This document shows positions 25,757 through 31,583 of a DNA stretch of 32,698 nucleotides, piece by piece; the stretch's first letter is position 1; each line of letters opens with the position of its first letter. The stretch comes from Candidatus Peregrinibacteria bacterium Greene1014_49. Its GTDB lineage: Bacteria > Patescibacteriota > Gracilibacteria > Peribacterales > Peribacteraceae. The translations under genes were made by a program, and so were the position numbers. The DNA is taken from positions 1-32,698 of the forward strand of contig VMGQ01000005.1 of NCBI GenBank assembly GCA_007376635.1, read 5' to 3'. The notes beneath the pieces are model-generated. The model had not been told where the DNA came from. It ran no database searches and was given only the letters and a program-made list of their open reading frames with translations.

Positions 25757-25834
25757 AGGGGAAGCCTGTACTGCAATCACTCGGTCATTTCTGCAGTACA
25801 GGTGGGGTCTCTTTGAGACCCCTTCCCCTCTTTT
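25757..25834 (+). other. Three-way-junction RNA structure with T-run
   Basis: The outer stem AGGGGAA/TTCCCCT (25757-25763 with 25823-25829) encloses CCTGTACTGCA/TGCAGTACAGG (25765-25775 with 25792-25802) and GGGGTCTC-TTT-GAGACCCC (25804-25822). All three stems are perfect. CTTTT follows, so it may act as a terminator or as the 3' end of a stable RNA. Confidence 0.65.
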
Positions 25835-25872
25835 CAGAGCAGATCGTTTGTAGCTTTTCCCCCTTCCATTCC

Positions 25873-26268
25873 ATGTCTGGTTCCGAGCTCCCTGCTGAAG
25901 ATGTTGATCTCGTCGACACTTCGAATGACACGCACTCAAGCCATCCTCTTGTTGCTTCTTTAAGTACGCGTCTCCGGGAATTATTGGAGCAGCATTCAGG
26001 TGATGAAGAACTTCGTGCTTGTATTGAGCAGACAGCGGGCGGTTTGCGCTTGAGCATGGTTGAAGAGATCACGCGAGTGAATGGAGCAGGACTATCAGTG
26101 ATGGCAGGAAGACGTTTCGAAAAGGATATCGACCAATTGGAGTATGATTCCAGAAGGGCATTAAAAAATGCGCTGAAACGCTCCAAAGTGAATTCTTCTC
26201 AGAATGAACGAGCGCGGCAACGAAGGGATATGGGCGACAGATTTGATAGAGATCGCCCGACGGCGTAG
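25873..26268 (+). CDS. Hypothetical 131-residue charged protein
   Basis: The product has an acidic N-terminus (ELPAEDVDLVD), a central amphipathic helical part (STRLRELLEQ, EELRACIEQTAGGLRLSMVEE, ERFEKDIDQLE-like spacing) that could form a coiled coil, and a strongly basic Arg-rich tail (RARQRRDMGDRFDRDRP). It has no membrane segment or signal peptide. There is no recognisable family, no Shine-Dalgarno and no clear TANNNT box at the start, so the ATG at 25873 is chosen only because upstream codons overlap the hairpin structure. It ends 12 nt before the family X polymerase start. Coding potential is supported by length and composition but not by homology. Confidence 0.5.
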   Translation: MSGSELPAEDVDLVDTSNDTHSSHPLVASLSTRLRELLEQHSGDEELRACIEQTAGGLRLSMVEEITRVNGAGLSVMAGRRFEKDIDQLEYDSRRALKNALKRSKVNSSQNERARQRRDMGDRFDRDRPTA

Positions 26269-26274
26269 TAGAAT
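26269..26274 (+). promoter_or_regulatory. -10-like box TAGAAT, 6 nt before the polymerase start
   Basis: TAGAAT overlaps the end of the preceding gene and lies 6 nt before GTG 26281. Confidence 0.4.
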
Positions 26275-26280
26275 GTTTGT

Positions 26281-27264
26281 GTGGTGCACAACGCCAAGAT
26301 CGCCGCGCTCTTCCGTCAAATCGCTGCCCTCCTCCAAGCAGGTGCGGGCATGGAAGATGCAAACGTGACGTTCAAAATCCGCGCGTATCTTCGTGCGGCA
26401 AAAACCATTGAAGAATTACCGGAGGATGTGAGTACCTATGGCGGTGTGAAGGAATTGAAGGCACTCCCTGGCATCGGTGAGGCGACAGCTAAAAAGATTG
26501 TGGAATATTTGGAGAAAGGAACAATGGAAGCACTTGAAAAGCTGCGGCGCAGCAGTGGGGGAGTGAGTGCAGAGCTGATGGGTGTGGAAAACCTTGGACC
26601 CAAGCGTGCTATTCTTATTCAGAAAGAACTAGGCATTACTACAGTTCCAGAGCTTATAGCCGCTGCTAAGGCCGGAAAGCTACGGTCACTTTCTCGTTTT
26701 TCTGAAGTCATCGAAAAGAAGATTCTGGAGAGTGCCGGCCGCTCGAAAGAGAGATCCACTCGGTTTGCCAGGGAGAGTGTGGAAGGTGATGTGGAAATAT
26801 TATTGAGGAACGTTCGTAGTGTTCCGGGTGTGCAACGTGCGGAAGCTGCCGGATCGTATCGGCGCAGGCAGACGACCGTCGGCGATATAGATATTCTTGT
26901 GGTCACAAAATCACCTACTGCCGTTTCGGAGGCGATTTCCAATCTACCATTTGTCCGTAACATCGTTGCGCAAGGTGACAAGAAATTATCTTTCGATCTG
27001 CAATCTGGGATTCGGGTCGATGTCCGGTTCGTATCCAAAGATCAATGGGGATCTGCCCTGCTTTACTTCACTGGATCCAAAGAACACAACATCGCCATGC
27101 GCATCGTCGCGATCAAGAAAGGGTGGAAACTCAGCGAGTACGGATTATTTGATGCGAAAGGGAAGGTGATTGCTTCAAAGGAAGAGAGGGATATTTATGA
27201 GAAACTAGGGCTGGAGTATCGGGAACCGTGGGAAAGGACGGGGGAATTGATAATTGAAAATTAG
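26281..27264 (+). CDS. polX: Family X DNA polymerase without PHP domain
   Basis: The 327-residue protein has an N-terminal 8-kDa-like helical domain, two helix-hairpin-helix motifs (ALPGIGEATAKKIVEYL near residue 62 and MGVENLGPKRAILIQKEL near 100), and a nucleotidyltransferase palm with GSYRRR and catalytic D202/D204 in GDIDILV. The third Asp is D247 in RVDVRF. YFTGSKEHNIAMR is the usual nucleotide-binding stretch. It would fill short gaps in base-excision or break repair. Bacterial PolX is normally about 570 residues with a C-terminal PHP exonuclease domain. Here the protein ends after the palm, at GELIIEN, followed by an intrinsic terminator, so the PHP domain is absent rather than cut off. 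Two adjacent GTG codons (26281, 26284) could start it. Confidence 0.88.
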   Translation: MVHNAKIAALFRQIAALLQAGAGMEDANVTFKIRAYLRAAKTIEELPEDVSTYGGVKELKALPGIGEATAKKIVEYLEKGTMEALEKLRRSSGGVSAELMGVENLGPKRAILIQKELGITTVPELIAAAKAGKLRSLSRFSEVIEKKILESAGRSKERSTRFARESVEGDVEILLRNVRSVPGVQRAEAAGSYRRRQTTVGDIDILVVTKSPTAVSEAISNLPFVRNIVAQGDKKLSFDLQSGIRVDVRFVSKDQWGSALLYFTGSKEHNIAMRIVAIKKGWKLSEYGLFDAKGKVIASKEERDIYEKLGLEYREPWERTGELIIEN

Positions 27265-27277
27265 ATGCACAATGAGA

Positions 27278-27302
27278 GCACCCATTCCTGGGTGCGGTTT
27301 TT
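27278..27302 (+). terminator. Intrinsic terminator after polX
   Basis: GCACCCA-TTCC-TGGGTGC (27278-27295) is followed by GGTTTTT. It ends the polX transcript just before the convergent tRNA gene. Confidence 0.8.
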
Positions 27303-27305
27303 GGT

Positions 27306-27399
<94 letters not shown>

Positions 27400-27462
27400 G
27401 TGCAGGGAACTGTAACAAATATTCCGCGTAACGCATTATGAATTCTTCAGGTAATCACAAAT

Positions 27463-27488
27463 AGCCGCACCCCTGCAGGGGTGCGGCT
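27463..27488. repeat. 26-bp perfect GC-rich palindrome
   Basis: AGCCGCACCCCTG is followed directly by its reverse complement. It lies between the tRNA gene and the end of the small membrane-protein gene on the minus strand. After it on that strand comes ATTTGTGATT, so it may be a weak terminator for that gene. A partial copy (AAGGGTGCGGTT) follows at about 27494. Confidence 0.75.
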
Positions 27489-27528
27489 AGTGCAAGGGTG
27501 CGGTTACGAATGATATTCCTACGATCGA

Positions 27529-27777
27529 CTATTTCTTATCGTGACCGCATACGCAGCACAACATCTTCGTGCAGAATGCGATATTGATCGCAAAGGCAAT
27601 GAGCGCGAGAGAAGCGCCGCTGCCGCCGAAGGCGATGCCGCCACTCGTAAGGTGCGTATTCACGACACCCATCATCGCAGCGAGCGACGTGAGCAGGAGC
27701 AGAAAGGCCACAAGGCCGAGGAAAACGGAGCATGCGCTCGCAGAGCCGGTGGTGTTCTTCTTTTTAAGGAGAGTCAT
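27529..27777 (-). CDS. Small two-helix membrane protein with C-terminal Cys motif
   Basis: The 82-residue protein has a short basic start (MTLLKKKN), two hydrophobic segments (about residues 17-38 and 52-70) separated by a Gly-rich loop (THLTSGGIAFGGSG), and a Cys-rich end, FCTKMLCCVCGHDKK. The CCxxCGH tail could bind metal or be lipid-modified. No family is recognised. The frame stays open far upstream across the start of pheT, but that part is antisense to pheT and not protein-like, so the ATG at 27777 is chosen. It is divergent from pheT with 56 nt between starts. Confidence 0.6.
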   Translation of the reverse strand: MTLLKKKNTTGSASACSVFLGLVAFLLLLTSLAAMMGVVNTHLTSGGIAFGGSGASLALIAFAINIAFCTKMLCCVCGHDKK

Positions 27778-27820
27778 AGTGGATGTGAGGGTAGCGTATA
27801 CTCCTACACTCGTCCACTGA

Positions 27821-27826
27821 TACACT
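27821..27826 (+). promoter_or_regulatory. -10-like box TACACT, 7 nt before pheT
   Basis: TACACT ends 7 nt before ATG 27834. There is no Shine-Dalgarno. Confidence 0.5.
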
Positions 27827-27833
27827 CCTATCG

Positions 27834-30254
27834 ATGAAGCTCTCTCTGCACTGGCTTTCAGATTATGTGACTTTCGGGATCTCCGATCCCGAGGAGATTG
27901 CTCGTCGCCTGACAGCGCATGTCGGCGAAGTCGATGAGATTGAAATTCAAGGTAAGTACTTAAAAGATTGCTGCGTTGGAAAAGTGCGCAACCTTCGCAA
28001 GCATCCGAATGCGGATAAGCTGAATCTCTGTGAAGTCGAAACGGATCGCGGTGTAAAAAATATTGTTTGCGGCGGAACGAACCTGCGCGAAGGAATGCTC
28101 GTAGCATTTGCTCACGTGGGAGCCACGGTTCGGCATGGAAATGAAGAGATCGTATTACGTGAAGCGAAGATTCGGGGGGAAATAAGTGAGGGGATGATCT
28201 GTGCTGCGGAAGAGCTGGAACTGGAGGCGATGTTTCCAGCAAAGAAGGAAGAGGGGGAAAGGCCAGTGATCGATTTGCGATTTGCGATTGATGATTTGCG
28301 ATTTGGTGCTCCATTGAGAGAGGCATTGGGAATGGATGATGTCATCTTTCATATCGATAATCATGCGATTACGCACAGGGCGGATCTGTTTTCGCATATC
28401 GGATTTGCGCGGGAATGCTGCGCGATGGGGATTGCGACGTGGAAGAAACCCTTCGAATCCGCTCAGGGCAGGCAGCCAGAGTTTAAGAGTCCGAAATTCA
28501 CAAAGACCGCATTGCCATTCCAATTTCTTGTGGAGGAGAAAAAACTGATGCCGCGGTACTGTGCATGTGTCGTCGAGGTAGATAGCATCGGCGAAACGCC
28601 GGAGTGGATGAAAAAGCGTTTGCAGGCTGTGGGATGGCGGTCGATCAGTCTGCCGGTCGATATCACCAACTATGTGGCAGCCGAAGTCGGCGTGCCGCTG
28701 CACAGCTTCGATCTTGATGATCTCAAGGGTGATGTGCACATGCGCAAAGCCAAGGAGGGGGAAAAGATCGTTACACTCGATGGCAAGGAGTGGAAACTTC
28801 CCGCGGGCGCATTGGTGCTCAGTGATGAAGAGGGCATCTTTGACATGCTTGGGATTATGGGAGGACTCCGGAGCTCCACGAAGCCCTCGACGCGAAGAAT
28901 TTATCTGCACAGCGCATCGCTCGATCCGGTTTCCATCCGCTCTACGGTCATCGCAACCGGGCACCGGACGGATGCGGCGACGGTGTATGAAAAGAGCGTG
29001 CCGCATATCACGACCGAACAAGGGTTCCTCCGCGCATTGGAGTTGCTTCTGGAGCTTGCCCCGGGTGCGCGGGTTGCATCGAAGCTGGAATCCGTGGGTG
29101 ATAATGGAACCGCAAAATCCATTACATTTTCTGCTGCGTATTGCGAGGGGAGACTGGGTGCGGATATCACGGAGAAGACGATCGTGAAGATTTTGGAGGA
29201 TCTGGGATGCACAGTAAAAGGGGAGAAAAGGCAGAAAGGGGAGGAAGGTGCCACACTCTCTGTAACGCCACCACTGTGGAGATTGAAAGATCTTAAAGGG
29301 CAGCATGATCTTTCCGAAGAAGTTGGCCGCATCTACGGCTACGACAAGATTCCGGTCACTATTCCGGAAGGTTCTATCACACCTCCTGCGCGTGATCAGC
29401 GCATTCATCATCTGCGCGATGCTCTTAGAGCACTCGGATATTTTGAATTACTGCCGCTTTCCCTGCTAAGTCCGGAATTGGTGAAAAAGTGCAATATGGA
29501 TCCGGAGCAGTGCGTGCAGCTAGGCAATCCGATTGGTGAAGAAGTGAGTCTTTTGCAGCCGTGTGTGATGCCGCAGCTTCTAGAACATGCATCGCACAAT
29601 ATGCTGCGCGTTGATGACGCACTTAAAACATTCCATTGGGGTAATATTTTTACTCCCAATGGCCAGGTGCTCGCTTTCGGAGCATTGCTTGCCAGTCGCA
29701 TCGAGACGACCCCTGCGACCGAACCATTCCTACGTCTCAAGCGGGATATCACTGCGGCGTTCAATCACGTTGGATACATTGCTGAACTGGAGCCAAGTAA
29801 AGGACAGCTGAATGCCGTCGCGCATCCGGGTCGCAGTGCATCCATTTTTGTTGCTAAAAAGGAAGTGGGTGCTTTGTTTGAGGTGCTCCCCGCTGTCCGC
29901 GAGCGCTTCGACCTGCCACATCGGACTGCTGCGGTGACGATCAATCTCGATGCACTGCTCGCGATTGCTCCGAGTCCTCGCCATGCCAAGTCCGTCCCAC
30001 AATATCCGGCGATTACCTACGACGTGACGATGACGTTGGATCGGAGCAAGGCATTACAGAAGATTCTCGCAAAGATCCGTACATCGTCACCACTTCTGGA
30101 ATCCGTTGAAGTTGCCGATATCTACAGCGGCAAGCCCCTGCAGAAGGAGCAGTACAATGTGACGGTGCGGTGCACGTATCGTTCGGCAGAAAGGACGTTG
30201 ACGGAGGAGGAGGTGAAGAAGGCTCATGAAAATCTTATGAAGGGGGTGGCCTGA
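27834..30254 (+). CDS. pheT: Phenylalanine-tRNA ligase beta subunit
   Basis: The 806-residue protein has the full beta-subunit layout: an N-terminal MKLSLHWLSDYV start, the tRNA-binding OB domain (about residues 40-150, VGKVRNLRKHPNADKLNLCEVE), B3/B4 editing domain (PVDITNYVAAEVGVPLHSFD), B5 DNA-binding-like domain (about 400-480, LPLWR-type end TPPLWRLKD, then EEVGRIYGYDKIP), a degenerate synthetase core, and a C-terminal anticodon-binding FDX-ACB domain (about 715-806, QYPAITYDVTMTL). It charges tRNA-Phe with the alpha subunit PheS, which is not in the window. Three stretches look like in-frame repeat insertions: residues 147-158, about 206-214 and about 463-472. TACACT 7 nt upstream supports the start. 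Confidence 0.95.
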   Translation: MKLSLHWLSDYVTFGISDPEEIARRLTAHVGEVDEIEIQGKYLKDCCVGKVRNLRKHPNADKLNLCEVETDRGVKNIVCGGTNLREGMLVAFAHVGATVRHGNEEIVLREAKIRGEISEGMICAAEELELEAMFPAKKEEGERPVIDLRFAIDDLRFGAPLREALGMDDVIFHIDNHAITHRADLFSHIGFARECCAMGIATWKKPFESAQGRQPEFKSPKFTKTALPFQFLVEEKKLMPRYCACVVEVDSIGETPEWMKKRLQAVGWRSISLPVDITNYVAAEVGVPLHSFDLDDLKGDVHMRKAKEGEKIVTLDGKEWKLPAGALVLSDEEGIFDMLGIMGGLRSSTKPSTRRIYLHSASLDPVSIRSTVIATGHRTDAATVYEKSVPHITTEQGFLRALELLLELAPGARVASKLESVGDNGTAKSITFSAAYCEGRLGADITEKTIVKILEDLGCTVKGEKRQKGEEGATLSVTPPLWRLKDLKGQHDLSEEVGRIYGYDKIPVTIPEGSITPPARDQRIHHLRDALRALGYFELLPLSLLSPELVKKCNMDPEQCVQLGNPIGEEVSLLQPCVMPQLLEHASHNMLRVDDALKTFHWGNIFTPNGQVLAFGALLASRIETTPATEPFLRLKRDITAAFNHVGYIAELEPSKGQLNAVAHPGRSASIFVAKKEVGALFEVLPAVRERFDLPHRTAAVTINLDALLAIAPSPRHAKSVPQYPAITYDVTMTLDRSKALQKILAKIRTSSPLLESVEVADIYSGKPLQKEQYNVTVRCTYRSAERTLTEEEVKKAHENLMKGVA
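28272..28306. repeat. Five heptads (GATTTGC type) inside pheT
   Basis: GATTTGC, GATTTGC, GATTGAT, GATTTGC and GATTTGG lie exactly head to tail. They encode DLRFAIDDLRFG, at the end of the tRNA-binding domain. Confidence 0.85.
28447..28477. repeat. CCCTTCGAATCCGCTCAGGG element inside pheT
   Basis: CCCTTCGAATCCGCTCAGGG plus CAGGCAG encodes FESAQGRQ. The core is a near-palindrome resembling the TTCGACTCCGCTCAGG repeat common in other bacterial genomes. It is in frame. Confidence 0.55.
29220..29247. repeat. Purine-rich repeat inside pheT
   Basis: AAGGGGAGAAAAGGCAGAA followed by AGGGGAGG encodes KGEKRQKGEEG between CTV and ATLSVTPP, where relatives are shorter. It resembles the intergenic stretch at 6987-7020. 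Confidence 0.5.
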
Positions 30255-30257
30255 CCA

Positions 30258-30337
30258 TTTATGATTGACGATTGATGATTTACGATTTGCTGTTTGCAGC
30301 TGTAAATCGTAAATTCACAAATTGTAAATCGTAATCG
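30258..30337. repeat. Heptad inverted repeat (TTTACGA) after pheT
   Basis: Five heptads (30258-30292) and a complementary arm (30303-30337) form an 11-bp stem, 30278-30288 with 30304-30314. A GCTG/CAGC inner stem lies within it. Confidence 0.85.
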
Positions 30338-30339
30338 GT

Positions 30340-30345
30340 TATACT
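30340..30345 (+). promoter_or_regulatory. -10-like box TATACT before the adenosyltransferase
   Basis: TATACT ends 9 nt before ATG 30355, directly after the heptad repeat. There is no Shine-Dalgarno. Confidence 0.45.
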
Positions 30346-30354
30346 GCTAAGCCC

Positions 30355-30909
30355 ATGTCCATTGTTACCAAAACCGGCGATACAGGAATGACAGGACTCT
30401 ATGGTTCGCGTCGCGTTTCCAAAGCCAATGCCCGCATCAATGCCTATGGCACTGTCGATGAATTAAATGCAGTATTGGGCGTGGTGTTGGCCGAAGTGGA
30501 TCTGCCCATTGTCATTCGCTGGCAACTCACTGCTGCACAGAATGCGTTGTTCATCGTCGGAAGCGATCTGGCGACGCCGGATGTCGCTGTTTCTGTTCCG
30601 CGCGTACTGCCCGAGCACACCGCTGCCGTGGAGCGATGGATTACAGCATTAGAATCATCATTGCCGCCTCAAAGAAAATTTCTTCTTCCGAGTGGCTCAA
30701 GGACGGGAGCATTGCTGCATCAGGCACGGAGCGTGTGCCGGCGCAGCGAGCGGTGCGTTGTGTTCCTTGCTGAGAAAGAGGGGACTACTACAGAAGTGCA
30801 GATGTATCTGAATCGGCTTGGTGATTATTTGTTTCTTGCAGCACGCTCAGCGAATATCGCTCACGGATGTCCGGAGATGGAAGTGGATTATGAGGGGTGG
30901 GATGCCTGA
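30355..30909 (+). CDS. ATP:cob(I)alamin adenosyltransferase, PduO type
   Basis: The 184-residue protein matches the PduO/ATR family: TKTGDTGMTGLYGSRRVSK at the N-terminus (ATP binding), YGTVDELNAVLG, LPSGSRTGALLHQARSVCRRSER in the middle, and YLNRLGDYLFLAAR near the end. It forms a trimer that transfers the adenosyl group of ATP to cob(I)alamin, making coenzyme B12. No cobalamin-dependent enzyme is in the window. In small genomes of this type the user could be a class II ribonucleotide reductase, which is inference. It overlaps the convergent small membrane-protein gene by 22 nt. Length and motifs are complete. Confidence 0.93.
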   Translation: MSIVTKTGDTGMTGLYGSRRVSKANARINAYGTVDELNAVLGVVLAEVDLPIVIRWQLTAAQNALFIVGSDLATPDVAVSVPRVLPEHTAAVERWITALESSLPPQRKFLLPSGSRTGALLHQARSVCRRSERCVVFLAEKEGTTTEVQMYLNRLGDYLFLAARSANIAHGCPEMEVDYEGWDA

Positions 30910-31208
30910 GGCACGGGCAGGATTGTCCAAAAATTTAGTATTACCAATGCGGCGAATATTGCGATGAGCGGAATCGCAATAATGATCAGCTTTACCCAAG
31001 ATGCTTTTTCTCCATGATGCACTGTCCGGTAGAAACTCGTGCCACCATAGAGGATTCCAACGAGTGCCAGCGGTAGATCTGCAACTTGCATCCACCAACC
31101 CGGCCAGACGCCGCCGATGCTATTTCTGAGCAGCAGGTATCCGAGGAAATAGCTTCCGGCGAGGAGGGAGAAGAGGGTGCCGGTGAGGCGTTGGAGGAAG
31201 AGGGACAT
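30888..31208 (-). CDS. Small three-helix membrane protein, unknown
   Basis: From ATG 31208 the product has 106 residues with three hydrophobic segments (roughly residues 8-25, 38-54 and 71-94), a short loop GGVWPGWWMQVADLP and a basic loop FYRTVHHGEKASWVK. No family is recognised. ATG 31208 is preferred over the ATG seven codons upstream because TACAAT (31216-31221 on the minus strand) lies 7 nt before it. The gene ends inside the adenosyltransferase gene on the other strand. Confidence 0.6.
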   Translation of the reverse strand: MSLFLQRLTGTLFSLLAGSYFLGYLLLRNSIGGVWPGWWMQVADLPLALVGILYGGTSFYRTVHHGEKASWVKLIIIAIPLIAIFAALVILNFWTILPVPQASHPS

Positions 31209-31215
31209 CGGGAGG

Positions 31216-31221
31216 ATTGTA
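31216..31221 (-). promoter_or_regulatory. -10-like box TACAAT, 7 nt before the 106-residue membrane protein
   Basis: TACAAT on the minus strand favours the downstream ATG at 31208 as the true start. Confidence 0.45.
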
Positions 31222-31239
31222 GCACCCATCTCAGGACAA

Positions 31240-31306
31240 ATTTACGATGTACGATTTCTGATTTACGATTGCAAATCGTAAATCATCAATACCAAATCGT
31301 AAATCG
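31240..31306. repeat. Heptad inverted repeat (ATTTACG) between rpmH and the membrane protein
   Basis: ATTTACG, ATGTACG, ATTTCTG and ATTTACG run head to tail. A 12-bp perfect hairpin (31259-31270 with 31274-31285) has a 3-nt loop. The unit resembles the one at 30258-30337. Confidence 0.85.
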
Positions 31307-31308
31307 TG

Positions 31309-31455
31309 TTATTTCCATTTCTTCATATTCACCACCACCCTCTTTCTCCCCTGTGCACGTCGCCTATTCAGGACTTTGCGTCCATTCGGTGTCTTGCTCC
31401 TGCGAAGGAACCCGTGCCGACGTACCCGTTTTCTCCAGCGTAATTTGGCTAACAT
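31309..31455 (-). CDS. rpmH: Ribosomal protein L34
   Basis: The 48-residue, very basic protein carries the L34 core: KRVRRHGFLRR, then NGRKVLNRRRAQGRKRV. L34 binds 23S rRNA in the large subunit. The usual N-terminal KRTYQPS-type start is replaced by MLAKLRWR, and the C-terminus has an extra NMKKWK. The frame is open further upstream, but that part is repeat DNA. ATG 31455 gives the normal family length and has TACGCT 9 nt upstream. The neighbours rnpA and yidC that usually follow rpmH are absent; the next minus-strand gene is an unrelated membrane protein. Confidence 0.88.
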   Translation of the reverse strand: MLAKLRWRKRVRRHGFLRRSKTPNGRKVLNRRRAQGRKRVVVNMKKWK

Positions 31456-31477
31456 TGCTGGCGTAGCGTAGCGAAAA

Positions 31478-31571
31478 AATGGAGAATGGAAAGTGAAAAG
31501 TGACAAAATACGCGTAATTCTCCATTCTCCGGCCTTCGCCACGGCTACGGCCGGCAAGCCATTCTCCATCC
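31478..31571. repeat. Heptad (AATGGAG) repeat and GC-rich palindrome before the M16 peptidase
   Basis: AATGGAG, AATGGAA, AGTGAAA and AGTGACA run head to tail (31478-31505). The complementary TTCTCCATTCTCC lies at 31518-31530 and a further CATTCTCCATCC at 31560-31571. Between the last two, CCGGCC (31529-31534) and GGCCGG (31549-31554) flank a CCTTCGCCACGGCTACGG-type stem. Confidence 0.75.
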
Positions 31572-31583
31572 CCAACCTTCCTC

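Larger units (their letters stand above)
25196..25834 (+). ncRNA. Candidate structured RNA, with or without a 45-residue ORF
   Basis: Downstream of the promoter at 25162 many short perfect hairpins line up: CTGCT/AGCAG near 25240, CCTTCC/GGAAGG near 25310, AGCC-CTCG-GGCT near 25405, TTCCC/GGGAA near 25420, GGATCGA-TTG-TCGATCC (25620-25636), GCTGCCGAGT/ACTCGGCAGC near 25645-25675, and a three-way junction at 25757-25829 followed by a T-run. I could not match it to RNase P RNA, tmRNA or 6S RNA by their conserved motifs. It could be one long RNA, an mRNA with a long leader and trailer, or two units. Confidence 0.35.

Noticed and set aside
25183-25776. 197-codon open frame on the minus strand
   Set aside because: It has no recognisable motif, no start-site box, and runs antisense to a plus-strand promoter, an SD-bearing small ORF and several perfect hairpins. 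I cannot exclude it, because no long gene opposite explains it.
25196-25834. RNase P RNA, tmRNA or 6S RNA
   Set aside because: I looked for the GAGGAAAGTCC and ACAGAAA motifs, a tRNA-like CCA end and a tag peptide on both strands and found none. A covariance-model search would be decisive.
27778-28326. N-terminal extension of the small minus-strand membrane protein
   Set aside because: It would run antisense through the start of pheT, and the sequence is His/Arg/Ser-rich noise. ATG 27777 gives a sensible membrane protein.
28155-29411. 418-codon open frame antisense to pheT
   Set aside because: It is fully opposite a clearly conserved gene and rich in Arg, His and Cys, as expected for a shadow frame.
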